From positions 33,819,298 to 33,883,297 of the forward strand of contig OY747705.1 of the NCBI GenBank assembly GCA_963556495.2: a DNA stretch of 64,000 bases. Reading direction: 5' to 3'. This stretch comes from Valencia hispanica. Lineage: Eukaryota; Chordata; Actinopteri; Cyprinodontiformes; Valenciidae. Positions within the stretch are counted from its first letter, which is position 1. Each line of letters starts with the position of its first letter. Under the pieces are notes generated by a model. That model was not told where the DNA came from, did not search any database, and saw nothing but the letters and a program-made list of their open reading frames with translations. Below, piece after piece: positions 1 through 10,786 of this stretch. Made by a program: the position numbers and the translations under genes.

Positions 1-136
1 GTTGGGTGGCCTGGGTGGTGTACCCTGGCTGGACGGCAGTCGGGCGGACAGCCTAGTGATCCTCGCTTGAGGACCTGGAGATCCAGCGGACAGCCAAATG
101 GACCTCCCGTTGCTGGGCTGAGTTCTGGCGGACGGC

Positions 137-206
137 CCGGTGGTCCTCTCCCGGTGGTCCTCTCCTGGTGGTCCTCTTCCGGTGGTCCTCTCCCGGTGGT
201 CCTCGT
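137..206. repeat. 14-bp minisatellite, five units
   Basis: Five consecutive 14-bp units of the form ccggtggtcctctc start at 137, 151, 165, 179 and 193; the third, fourth-to-fifth junction and last carry single-base changes. The block is strongly GC-rich compared with the AT-rich remainder of the window. Two overlapping open frames run through it, but their proteins are simple Gly/Pro/Ser repeats and are not supported as genes. Confidence 0.9.
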
Positions 207-336
207 TCGAGCCTCCAGACTCTTCGCAGCCAGCGTCAGCGCGGAGGCTGGCTGAGAACAGTCTGGGGGCGCAAACGCTCACTGAGAAGAGTCTGGAGGC
301 CCGAACGACAGCGGTAGGCGGCGAAGAGGCTCCAGC

Positions 337-470
337 GACGGGAACGGGTTCTCCTTGACCCTCCCTCGGAGCTCTAGTGACGGGTCTTCCTTGACCCTCC
401 CTGGGAGCTCTACCGACGTGGACGGGTCCTCCATTACACTCTATGGGAGCTCTAGCGACGGGGATGGGCC
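337..470. repeat. 36-42 bp tandem repeat, three units
   Basis: Three imperfect units each begin with gacggg or gacgtggacggg and end with gggagctcta or cggagctcta (337-378, 379-414, 415-456), followed by a partial fourth unit. The block abuts the Tc1 coding end directly, so the minisatellite and the transposon have been joined by recombination or insertion. Confidence 0.8.
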
Positions 471-473
471 AAA

Positions 474-803
474 GAATGGGCAAAAATACCAGCTACAGTG
501 TGTGCAAACCTGGTGAAGACCTACAGGAAACGTTTAACCTCTGTCATTGCCAACCAAGGTTACATTACACAGTATTGAGGTGAATTTTTGTTATTGACCA
601 AATACTTATTTTCGGGACCATTATACCAATAAATTCTCTAAAAAAATCATACAATGTGATTTCCTGGATTTTTTTTTGCATTTTGTCTCATCCTGTCTTA
701 CAGTTGAAGAGCAGCTATGATGAAACTTACATTTATCTCTCATCTTTTTAAATGGGACAACTTGCACAATCGGTGGCTCCTAAATACGTGTTTGCTCCAC
801 TAT
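474..803 (+). pseudogene. Tc1-type transposase C-terminus and 3' end
   Basis: The frame 474-578 gives an uninterrupted C-terminal piece of a Tc1-type DDE transposase: it contains [17 protein letters not shown] and ends in ITQY at a TGA stop. Tc1 transposases move elements by cut and paste into TA sites. After the stop comes the usual Tc1 3' flank, with the phrases tacaatgtgatttcctgga and cttgcacaatcggtggctcc, reaching a degraded terminal repeat near 803. Roughly 300 codons of a full enzyme are missing; everything upstream is replaced by the minisatellite block. Inactive relic. Family assignment is by recognition of the conserved C-terminal pattern. Confidence 0.8.
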
Positions 804-3800
804 ATATCTAAACCACGGCTATGCATCAACGTGTCATCAATTGATGTCTAAAGGGGGTACGTGTCAAAGTAAGATTTATTTCTCACTGGGACTCATGCCT
901 GTTGATGCATATTTACAGATACCAATGATCAAACTTTGCTGCCATCTAGTAATTAGACTTGTGTCAAATAATGGGTAATTTTGCTAACTGCATACTTAAT
1001 ATCTAAATGAATTTGATTTGCAAGATCCAAATTCAAATCAACAGACTGTACATAATTTAGGATGTACTTGAATGAAAAAAAAGTGGAAATAATTTTTGAC
1101 GGTACAATATAATCTAAAATATGGTGCAGAGTTGTTGAAACATATTTATTATTAAACATATTTAACATTTTCTTAGACAGTTTAGTCACTTAATCATGAA
1201 GTTCATTAAGCTGAAGTTATTCCATTACTTTTTCTTTATATCAAACTTCAAGTGGATTCTGATCACTCAGCTTTTATGCCTCATAAAATGTACAATCCGT
1301 GGAGCTTGCAAATCAAAACATTTTTCATTACCTTTTTGGCCGGGGCGCTACTAGCTTTCAACACCTCTTGCTTCATATACAGTAAGATATGCTAAGTGAA
1401 CGCTCTCAAAGGTGACAACTTAGCAGTTGCAAATAGCAACCTCCAACACCAAATTTGCTCTGATAAATCAAAGCAAACAAAAAGAGCAGAGAAGGAGGTA
1501 ATGTAGAACGGAAGGCAATATTGTAATGAGCCACATTTAATATAACTGGAGAGTTAATTGGTTTTGATATAGTGGCTATAAATTACAGTGCATTTGGGGA
1601 GACTGAGAGTTAGGATTGGAATCATTTCCCTTTCCAGATACTCCTTTTACTTTACGAAACTGAATATTGCTTTTGCCAAAAAAGGTTTTACCTTTTACTC
1701 TGTTCCGTTTCATCACAGATTAATCCAAAACAGAGGCATTTGGACATCTGAACAATTAACTGTTGCCTTCCTAATGTGACTCACTCTTTGTCCCAGCTTC
1801 CTGTCTCCTGGCTACCAAAAATTTATTAAATTGTGGCTGGAAAAATGTGCTCATTTTATGTCTCTGTCAGTGTCTATTTTAAATCACCACAGATTAAATC
1901 AGTTTCCTGTAGACAACATTAATGCTATCTTCACTTGTCATAAATCTCCCAGTGTGGTTTACCGCCAGGGAAGCTCCTTGTCTACAACTAGGAGTGGGTC
2001 CACAGTAACCTCTATAAACACTCACCTGCTGTGTGAACTCAAAATTGCTCAGGATGTTTAAGAATTTAACTTATTTACTTCAAATTCTATGGTTTACTTT
2101 CATTGTTTCAATATTTTCTCACGTCAGCCTATTGTCAATAATGTATGTGTTTTTAAGAATGTCATGGGTCAAGCTTACATGTGAAACATGAACAGATTTT
2201 CCTTTAATAGTCAGTTTTTATCTTGTTGGTTCTTTTTTAAAGCAAACACATGACAGCAGAGTTTATAAAACACAGAGAGATCTTTCTCTAAATCCTGACA
2301 ATATTTCTGGGCAGGCGTGCTAAACCCACTTGCTGCAAGCTCAGCTGATGATGCTTGTCGTTGACTACTGACTCTGCACACTCTGACAGGACAAAATGAA
2401 CTCTGTACTGCAAAGGAAAGCTGTGGACAGAGCAATCACTGTAATTAACTGTAGCAATTGGGAGTGGAAATGGGTGTTTAGAGAGTTGTGGCGAGGATAG
2501 GGATCACAGCGTGCCCCATGCTGGCCTCGGCAGGCCTTGGTAATAGTCCCCATGTGTAGTGCAGTGGGCCCTAACCCATAGGGGTGCTGCGAACACAGGA
2601 GGCCACTTGAAAGCCTAGTTGGATGTAGCAGCAATCAGAGCTTGAACAAGCCCACAGGGGAGTAATCTGTTCCAGTTTTTGGAGCGTGCCAGGGTTGGGG
2701 CAAAGAGATGAAACTGTGTCTGTGTGTGAGAGTGTGTGATTGGGGTGGATGTGTGGCTCATGGTCTTCATTTAGACAAGGTCATGGTTAGTCACATGGCA
2801 AAAACATCTTCCTCCCTTCATAATGAACATTACTAGAAAAACAGGACAACTTTAAAACAAGGACTCAGACATATAAGCTCAGTTGACAGCCTGTTGCATA
2901 GCTGCATCAATAAAATGCCTTCACTAGCTGACTTATAGGTGGTTTGTTGACTTCCAAGGACATGTCATGGGCAGTAGGTAAGGCTTAAGATCCAATAAGG
3001 GTTTTGCGTCAAGCAGCAAATATGCAGAGACAGCTTAAACCATTCCAAGAAGTAGCAGACAAGGTAGAAACCAATCTTTAATCTTCTACTTGGCAGGCTA
3101 TAGTTTCACCGCTGCATCTAAACATTTTTCAGACTAAACCATAACCTTTCATCCAAATCTCCCAAAAAAGCATTTAAAATACTATCCAAGTGTATTTATC
3201 TTGTCCTAAAAGTTTATTAAACATGTACATCTGGCATTTTTAAAACAAATTCAGATTTCAGATGTAACCATGCAGATAAAGTAGGTGCCATCCTGACTTC
3301 TTCAAGAAGTTGATAAAGACAACACTGAAAAGAATAGAAAAGGTAAAATCAGTAGGCTGTGACCCAGAGGAGGTCATGCAGAGCCTTGGGGAGAAGACTA
3401 ATGAAAAGTCCAATCAGCACAGCAGAGGACGATTAGAAGGAGCCTCAGGCTGTGATGGAGAGATGGAAGAAAACGGAAAAAATTGGGAGCAAAAAGAGCT
3501 AAGAGTAAAATGAATGAGTAGGGGATGAGCACCTAGGAATGCATCCCACAAATGCATAAATACTCCACTTTTCCCCCATAATTCTCCTGAAACATAGTTA
3601 ATTGTGGTCAAACTAAAGTAGCAAAACAGGAAAGCCAAGAGGAGCAACATGTGTTAGTACTTTGTTTTAGCATCGGTTAATGACCATGAGACAGGGCAGT
3701 AATTGGTATTTATTTGTAATTCTGAATTTATTGCACTTCAGCTGCTGATCTTTTAATAAAAAGCTGCAACATTTTGGCATCATCTTACTGCGGGTCAGCA

Positions 3801-4124
3801 TTTCAAATTAGTTTTGTGACGTGCAAAATAATAAAAGAAGATATAAGCGATAGAGTTAGAGCTTAAGATATTATTTATTTTCATAGACATCTCCTCCCAA
3901 AACATTTGCTCTTTTTTATAGCGACTGAAAAAAAAATCCCTCATCATGGCTCATGATAGGAACAACATTCATGGCTGCAGTCAAATTTGTAATTTTCTTC
4001 TCACAGTTATTAGCTCAGAGAAAGTCAACATGGTGATTCTTGTTTTTATATTTTCTTGATTTTCAGAAAGGACAATTTTGTTACATTTTAGACCAACTTA
4101 GTATAAGATCAACTTAATATTGGC
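804..4124. other. AT-rich non-coding stretch
   Basis: No gene, RNA or clear transposon is recognised in this 3.3-kb interval. Short open frames on both strands (for example 953-1189 minus, 1588-1779 plus, 2211-2634 minus, 3310-3650 both strands) have no recognisable domain and look like chance frames. It may be intronic or intergenic; the sequence does not tell which. Confidence 0.6.
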
Positions 4125-4866
4125 CAGTCTTTTCTTACATTTTGTCAAATTACCATGGGCATCAATACATTTTATTGAGATCTTATACAACTAAAACTCT
4201 GAAAAGTGCGGTATGCATTTATATTTAGCCCCTTTGCTAAAACCCCTAAATACAATTTTGTGCCATCTATACCTTTTGAAGTCAACTTCAGAAATGCCAT
4301 GCAATAGTTAATAAAAAGTTTTCATGTATCTAATTTAATTTCAGTATATAACTAGAGCGGTTCTGTGAGGACCTCAAAGTTCATTTGTGAACAAACATGA
4401 AGATTAAGGAATATGCAAAACAGGTCTGGGAAAAAATTAAAGAGAAGTTTAAAGAAGGCTTATGTTTTAAAAACAATTTCCTAAGAACGCAACATATCAC
4501 ACAGCAATGTTTAATCCAGCATCGGAAAATGGAAAGCTTATGGCACAACCACAGACCTACCAAGACAAGACTGCTCACCTAAACTTAGTAACAGAGAACC
4601 CCGCCTCAGGTTCGAGTTTCCAGGAGAACTATTAGTTGTGCACTCCCCAAAAAAAAGATCTCTATGGAGAGTGAAAGAAAGTTAAAAGAACCCCTATTTG
4701 TAATTTTCCACAAGTCATGTAGGGGAAACAGCAGAGTGGAGGAAGATGCCTGGGGCCATTGAGTCCAAAAACTTTATCCGACATGCAAAACAGTGTGTGG
4801 TTGAAAACAAACACAGCACATCACCTTGAACATACTGTACGCACTTTAAAACCAGGTGATGGTAGC
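4125..4866 (+). mobile_element. Tc1-type element, 5' half
   Basis: The stretch has the order expected of a fish Tc1 element: a subterminal region with acattttgtcaaattacc and tctgaaaagtgcggtatgca, an untranslated leader, then broken transposase sequence. Recognisable remnants include the helix-turn-helix region near 4400-4560 (VWEKIKEKFKEGL and QHRKMESLWHN in different frames) and, close to the break, KTNTAHHLEHTV at about 4806-4841. Several frameshifts and a deletion of roughly 250 bp make it non-functional. It stops at ggtagc (4861-4866), exactly inside the conserved GGGSIM motif, and resumes at 5563 after a LINE insertion. Confidence 0.8.
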
Positions 4867-5562
4867 AAATTTGTGACATGGTGTGGAAACAATCGTCTCA
4901 CCTTGAATGTGAACAAAACAAAGGAGATGATTGTAGATTTCAGAAGAAACAGGAATAAGTCAAACACTGTTTCCATCATGGGAGAAGAAGTGGAGGTGGT
5001 TGAGGAATACAAATACCTCGGAGTTCACCTTGACAACAGACTGGACTGGAGGTGCAACAGTGAAGCCGTCTACAAGAAGGGACAGAGCAGACTGTACTTC
5101 TTGAGGAAGCTTAGGTCCTTCAAGGTTTGCAGCAAGATGCTGCAGATCTTCTACAAGTCTGTTGTGGAGAGTGTAATCTCGTCAGCCGTCATCTGTTGGG
5201 GTAGCAGCATCAGAGCCAGGGATTTAAAAAGACTAAACAACCTGATAAAGAAGGCTGGTTCTGTTCTTGGGACAACTGTGGAAAATCTGGAGATGATAAT
5301 GCAAAGAAGGATTCTTCATAAGATCCAAAAAATTATGGACAACCCTGAGCATCCTCTTCATGAGACAGTCATACAACAACAGAGGGTCTTCAGTCGGAGG
5401 CTTCTTCAGTTTCGCTGCAATACAGACCGGTACAGGAAATCCTTCCTCCCCACAGCCATCATCATCTACAACAACTCCTTAAAGAATTAATTATATGAGC
5501 TATACCAACACTTAATTTCCCTCTGGGATCAATAAAGTATTTTTGAATTGAATTGAATTTGA
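4867..5562 (+). mobile_element. 5'-truncated CR1/L2-group LINE (Rex1-like)
   Basis: This is the 3' part of a non-LTR retrotransposon, inserted in the Tc1 relic. The frame to the TAA at 5488-5490 encodes the end of a reverse transcriptase and its C-terminal region: NRLTLNVNKTKEMIVDFRR, YKYLGVHLDNRLDW, KKGQSRLYFLRKLRSF and RKSFLPTAI are typical of fish CR1/L2-group LINEs, closest in my reading to Rex1. The catalytic FADD box lies upstream of the truncation, so the copy cannot encode a working enzyme, yet the remaining frame has no stop. The 3' end carries ctgggatcaataaagtattt and a (TTGAA)n-type tail at 5543-5562. The unbroken frame opens at TTG 4759 (first ATG 4783) inside Tc1 sequence, so its first ~35 codons are transposon-derived. 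The Rex1 label rather than another CR1/L2 lineage is uncertain. Confidence 0.75.
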
Positions 5563-6085
5563 ATCATGGTGTGTGAGTGTATTTAGAGACAGGCAAAGTG
5601 TTAAGAGTTCATGGTAAGATGAAAGAAGCCAATTACCTGGCAATCCTGGAAGAAAACCTAGAGGCTGAAGAATTGAGACTGGAGTGGAAGTTCACCAGTC
5701 AGCAGGGTAGCAACCCTAAACAACCTGCCAAACTTACAAATGAACTGTTTAGATCAAAGCATATGCATCTGTTTAAATGTCAGTCAAGATCTAATTTAAT
5801 TCGGAATATGTGGCAAAAAATTGGTGTTCATGGACACTCGTTATCCAACCTGATTGTGCTTCACCTGTCTTGCAAACAATTGTATTCTTTAAATGTACAA
5901 TGTTGGTGGCGACATGAAATAAAAATTGCAGCTGTGATTACAGTAAAAAGGAATTCTTCAAATTATTGATTCAGAGGGGCTAAACATGCATGTCACACAT
6001 GTCAGATTTGTGTCCATAAAACATTTCAAAAATCCTTTTTCTTACAGTTTACAATTATGGACTTGGCATTATTTGGTCAAACATT
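5563..6085 (+). pseudogene. Tc1-type element, 3' half
   Basis: Tc1 sequence continues here from 4866. The frame 5577-5969 retains a recognisable C-terminal half of the DDE transposase: KVLRVHGKMKEANYLAILEEN, FRSKHMHLFKC and, near the end, AAVITVKRNSSNY before the stop at 5967-5969. Several conserved positions are changed; the SQSPDLNPIE block is eroded to SQSRSNLIRNMW, removing the catalytic acidic residue expected there. The 3' flank follows, with aaacatgcatgtcacacatg and tttacaattatgg, and fades out around 6085. Joining 4866 to 5563 restores the motif boundary ggtagc/atcatgg, which proves that the two halves were once continuous. Confidence 0.8.
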
Positions 6086-6585
6086 TATTCGACATATTCC
6101 TTATATCCCGAATTGTACATAATCAGAAGATTGAACTGTCAAATTTAAACCTTAATTAATTTCAGGCAACAAATCAAAATGTATTTAGTAACTGCTAATA
6201 GAAAATAAATACAAACACTGTACAGCTTTCCAGTTAAAAATCTCCATGATTTTTCCATAACCTTTAACCAATTTTCCATGACAAAAAATAACACATTCAT
6301 GCCTCAGGTGTCATCCGCATTTATTGGTTGATTTTGAGTCTGTTTACAAGAATTTCGCTACAGAAGCTTATTGCATTCAGTCGAAAAAAATAAAAACCTC
6401 TGTTTATCTGAATTAATGAGATAAGTTTTATAGAAAAAAATAAAAATAAAAATACTACTCTGTTTTTCTGAAATAAAGAGATAAACTGTGAGTGGGCATT
6501 CCATGGCATTGCCCTGCAATAGACTGACGACATATACATGGATGGAAGGAAGTTCTATGCCTGTAGGCATTATTAACTGGCTAAG
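6086..6585. other. AT-rich non-coding stretch
   Basis: No gene or element recognised. Two overlapping minus-strand frames (6321-6570) are Phe/Ile-rich translations of AT-rich sequence and are rejected as coding. Confidence 0.5.
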
Positions 6586-6588
6586 TAA

Positions 6589-7308
6589 CCCCTCCTTTCC
6601 ACCGGACGCGTAAGCAGCACGTTACAGGAGCAGCACGTCATACGCAGCTGATAGCCACCACTGTGGTCAATAGAACTCTTTCCACCGGAGGCGAAAGCAG
6701 CGCGAGTCTGCCGCGTCTCAGGAGATTCATGTCACAGCACTTTTCTAAATATACGCGGCAGTCCTATTTTCTACGCGGTACGCCTCTGAAACACGTACAT
6801 TTCTACATTTTGAATAGGGAAGACAGGAAATATACGGCTCGGCATCCGGACATTTTCAAAATAAAAGAAACGTGTTGCTTTGCGGTTGCTTTACTTAACA
6901 AAAACTCACTACCTGGGCGGCCCGGTGAGAAGTCAGTACCTCGCGGGAGGGTCTCATCTGTGTGTCATCACACAAATGAGCGATTTTGGATATTCCCTGA
7001 CATAAGATAAACTTATTGGCGAATATAAAACGGACATAACATAAAACACAAACCTTTTGGAGCTATGTTGTTGTCTTTTCATGGTTATTGTTGTCATAGA
7101 CGTTTATGTCTATGGTTGTTGTGTTTACTGACGAAACCACATGTGATTTTGCTAATCTCGCGTGATTTCGTTCTCTCTCGGTGACAGCTGCTTCCCTGCG
7201 GCTATGCGCCTCATACGCACCCGGTGGAAAGGGCCAAGCAGCAGAATACGCAAGTGAAACGTGCTGCTCCTGTAACGTGCTGCTTACGCATCTGGTGGAA
7301 AGGAGGGG
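6589..7308. mobile_element. 720-bp MITE with ~50-bp TIRs, TAA duplication
   Basis: The left end (from cccctcctttccaccgga) and the reverse complement of the right end (ending ctggtggaaaggagggg) match over about 50 bp with two or three mismatches. Both ends are flanked by TAA (6586-6588 and 7309-7311), a 3-bp duplication of the TWA class used by PIF/Harbinger elements. A second, shorter copy of the tttccaccgg terminal motif lies about 80 bp inside the left end (6688) and its inverse (cccggtggaaagg, 7219-7231) inside the right end, giving nested inverted repeats. No transposase is present, so it depended on enzymes encoded elsewhere. Superfamily is inferred from the target duplication only. Confidence 0.85.
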
Positions 7309-7337
7309 TAAGAGGAACTCTGACATTTCCCATTAGC

Positions 7338-7382
7338 ATCCATCCATTTCCTATAGTCTATACAGCTTATCCTTTGCAGGAT
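7338..7382 (-). repeat. SINE/RTE tail fragment
   Basis: The string catccatccatttcctatag followed by gcttatcctttgcagg resembles, on the minus strand, the 3' tail shared by the SINE at 22,067-22,428 and Rex3 at 28,091. Only about 45 bp remain, so this is a tentative fragment. Confidence 0.45.
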
Positions 7383-9999
7383 CTTTTGCCAGCAGAGGAA
7401 CTGCATGTAAAGTGACCAGCCCTAGCCCCTGTGTATCAGAACAGACTTCTCCTCACCCACATTTGAAACATTGCGTTTTGCTGTTTTACTGCATAGCTTA
7501 CAATTAGCACGTCTTGAGTTTCCATTTTTTAGCAGCCAGCTCCGATATTGTCCATAAAAAGTCACGCATTGTTGAAATTACAGTTCCCTGACATTTTGAA
7601 CTCTTCATTCTACCTTGCATGCGCCAAACTGCTTTAGCATTAGCTCCGTGAGCTACATTTAAGGACCTCTGATGGAAGTATGTCCCCTGCCTGGCTAAAA
7701 ATGTACGAGTCCCCGATTTTTTATTTATTTACCAGTTTCATATTTATTTTGCATTATTTTAAAAAGCTTCAACATAGATTTTGCAAAATTCCAAAACTTT
7801 TTCAGGACGTACAAAACTATAAATAAATTTATTGGAATACTTAAAGAAAAAGTTACTATCTCCTACATAGGAAATAGTTATTTATAGTTAGTTATTCTTC
7901 AAATAAAGTGACCAAGAGGCACAACATACTAAATACTGCTTTGGTTACAAGCACATTTATTTGCTTGAACCATGCCCATTTTTGTTTTTCAAAACATAAA
8001 ATACATGCACACACATTTTTTCATAATTTCCACTCATGATTTCTTTTCTTTCAAGTTGTTGAGTCAGCGTCTTCCTGTTCATCCCATGCTTCTAAAACCA
8101 AGAAACGGTACTTCTGCCCCATAAATCTGTCACGGCTCTCCAGACGACCTTGGAAAATTTTATTTGGTAATGAACATTCCTCCCTATTTCAGCAAAGTGT
8201 GGTTGACATGTCCTCAAGTAAGATACTTACTCTGTTTTTTTTTCTGTGCAGCTACTCAGTGGTTAACTGAGGCCAGAAATTTCAGTCCCATCCATAAATT
8301 CTCTCCAACTCCACCAAAAGCAATATGCCCAAGCAGACAAATGTCTTAAAGCGCAATATCTGACCTTGCGACTTAGTTCATAGAAGCACAGGTAATGGCT
8401 ATGTGAACCTTCATATAATGAGTGCAGATCATTTGAAATGGAAGACCTCCTGTGATTGCAGCGATTGTTTTATTGTTCTATTCCTTTGAAAACTGTTTTA
8501 AACACGGTTACCGGTAGTTTTAATTTAGCTTGATATCACTTCCAGCTTCTCAGTTTCTTTACAAAGGTTTTCACCTTTAGACAGAAACATTGAAAACCAT
8601 GTACACATTTTTGTTTTTTTCTTGCCAGCTTTCCCAATACAGCCGGTGTAAATTTGTTCCAAAGGGTATCTGCCTGGAATAGAATCATTATGTGACACAA
8701 TATGATGCCCACTTCCCTGTCCAATCTTTTCCCACTACTCAGCTTGCCACTTCTTCTACAGCTCCCTCCTCCCTCTTGTGACATTTAAATTGAAAGGGGT
8801 CCAGGGAGGCTAGTCCAACCTGCTTGGTGCCTGCATTTAAGTCAGGCCAGTAGAGACACATCTGTAACAATACAGCTAGGTTAATATAGAGAAAAATTCC
8901 TATGCATCAGTGAACATCTGGTGGGACATTTGGAACGCCAGCCCTCAGTCCCACCATCGTTTTTCTCTGTTATCGTTTCATTTTCCAACTGTCAACAGTT
9001 GTGCTTTTTTTTGTACCTTTCACCTAATTCCTCCTGCATTTCTAATAGTACTCCCTTACCCCTTCTCTTTGGATTTCTTTTTTTTTGCCTCTCTTTTTTT
9101 CCTGTGTAACATGTTTTCTTCTGATGTCGGTTTTTCCATCTCTTTCTTTCCTCTGCTTATCACATTTTTTTGGGTGGAGGTGGGGTGAGGCGCAATTGTG
9201 AACGAACAAAATTTGTAAGTTTGGCAGTGCTGCTATCACACCAGCAAAATAAGACGAAACCCATGCTAAAATGAACTATGCAGCATTTGATCTCTTAATA
9301 CAAGCATAGGTATGAACTGAAAATAAAGCTTTACTTCATTTCCAGATTTAAAAATGTAAATGGGAAATCTGATCTTGTATAATAATAATGCATAAATAAC
9401 TTCATTATCAAATTACATAGAATTTTAATAGGGCCTTACTTTAAATGTTTGTATATTGCATAGTTAGAGAAAAGACAAGCTGGAACAGAGAAAACTACAA
9501 CCAAACATGTCAAAACTTAATATATCTGCTTCTTCCTGCAATAAATGCTCTTTACACCCGGAAGTGAAAGCAGATTCATCATTGGACAAAAGAGAAAGAA
9601 AAGCCTGGTCAGTTATCTTTAACTGTGAGTCTGTTTGCACCTCTAACATATTCACTGAGTGTTAGAGCTGGTTAGACTGGAAGGGAAATTCAGACATGTG
9701 TCCATGCACAGGGGACAAATACTGGCTGGTTTTAATGTATATGCCATTAGCAGCTCCCATAGTATCTTTTTTTGGGGGGATGGTGCACTGCCTTTTGCCT
9801 TGGAGGCAGGAGACATTACATGTAATAGGAAGAGATAACCAACAAATGGAAGATATAGAGTCAGGGTCATGAAATTAAATGTTTTTGTTCTATGCAAAAG
9901 GTTGGTATAAAATATTCAAGGACCAGCAGTGATTGCTATGTGCTCTAATATGTAATAATTAAGAAAAAAATTTATTTTTTAACTTGCTAATTATTTCAG
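7383..9999. other. AT-rich non-coding stretch
   Basis: No gene, RNA or transposon is recognised. The region includes T-rich and C/T-rich runs (8990-9180) that create Phe/Ser-rich chance frames on the plus strand and Lys/Arg-rich ones on the minus strand. None shows a domain or splice pattern I can support. Confidence 0.55.
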
Positions 10000-10200
10000 T
10001 GGATATTTACCAATTTATGGAAAGCCCTTACTCTTAATGAGGTTTTGGTGTGTATCTCCATCCAGTTTTCCAGTTCATATCAAAGAAAAGCTTTCCCACA
10101 GCATAATATTGCCACCAACATATGTAACCACAGGGAGTGTGTATTCAGGGTAATAGGATGGGATGCAACTCAAGTACACAGTAAGAGATCTTACCATTGC
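10000..10200 (-). mobile_element. Tc1-type relic, antisense
   Basis: The segment agcataatattgccaccaac (10,101-10,120) followed by gtgtattcagggtaatagg reads, on the minus strand, as a decayed form of the Tc1 transposase block KHGGGSIML and its upstream codons. The same arrangement recurs at 17,477, 22,855, 27,384 and 33,063. Ends are not defined. Confidence 0.45.
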
Positions 10201-10473
10201 AGATTTTTTTAAAATAGCGAAAATAGAGCCTAAAAAAATAGTCACATTTACATTGTTTGGGAGTTAAGGCTGGCACACACTACAGGATTCTTCAAATCTT
10301 CACAGATTCAGAGACCACACACTAGAAGATAACAAAAAACAGATCGCACAAGATCTCTCTCTGCTGATCTTATAGTGTGTGATGTGCACTACGGAACACA
10401 CCACACACTAACAGACTCTTCAGGAGAGTATCAGCTTCTTCACGCTCAATATTTGCAGTCAAACGTGACTTCA

Positions 10474-10510
<37 letters not shown>
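10474..10510. repeat. (TG)n(TA)15 microsatellite
   Basis: A short gtgtgtg run leads into about 15 TA dinucleotides, inside the Harbinger-type element. Likely length-polymorphic. Confidence 0.95.
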
Positions 10511-10515
<5 letters not shown>

Positions 10516-10786
10516 CACAAAATAACTGATATTAAAATGCCAAGCTATTTGATCTTTAGCTGGTCTTTTGAACGAACTACACTGTTGCTATGGTGATGCT
10601 AGGTAGCTGGATGATTATCGGGTAGATCCACTGCACTCGCTATTTCAGTCCAACTCCTCTCTTTGCCCGTCCTGTTGTGGTAGTTTTTGGACGAAATATT
10701 AGATAGACGTTCCTGATGTTGCCACAAATCAACCAGTTGGTCTTCCATTTTGGAAGTCCAAGAGATTTTTGTTTTTACCGGCTAGG

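Noticed and set aside
137..470. CRISPR-like array
   Set aside because: Units are contiguous without spacers, and the context is a vertebrate genome.
8910..9239. Phe/Ser-rich plus-strand and Lys/Arg-rich minus-strand frames as a membrane or basic protein
   Set aside because: They come from a C/T-rich run, overlap on both strands and have no domain.
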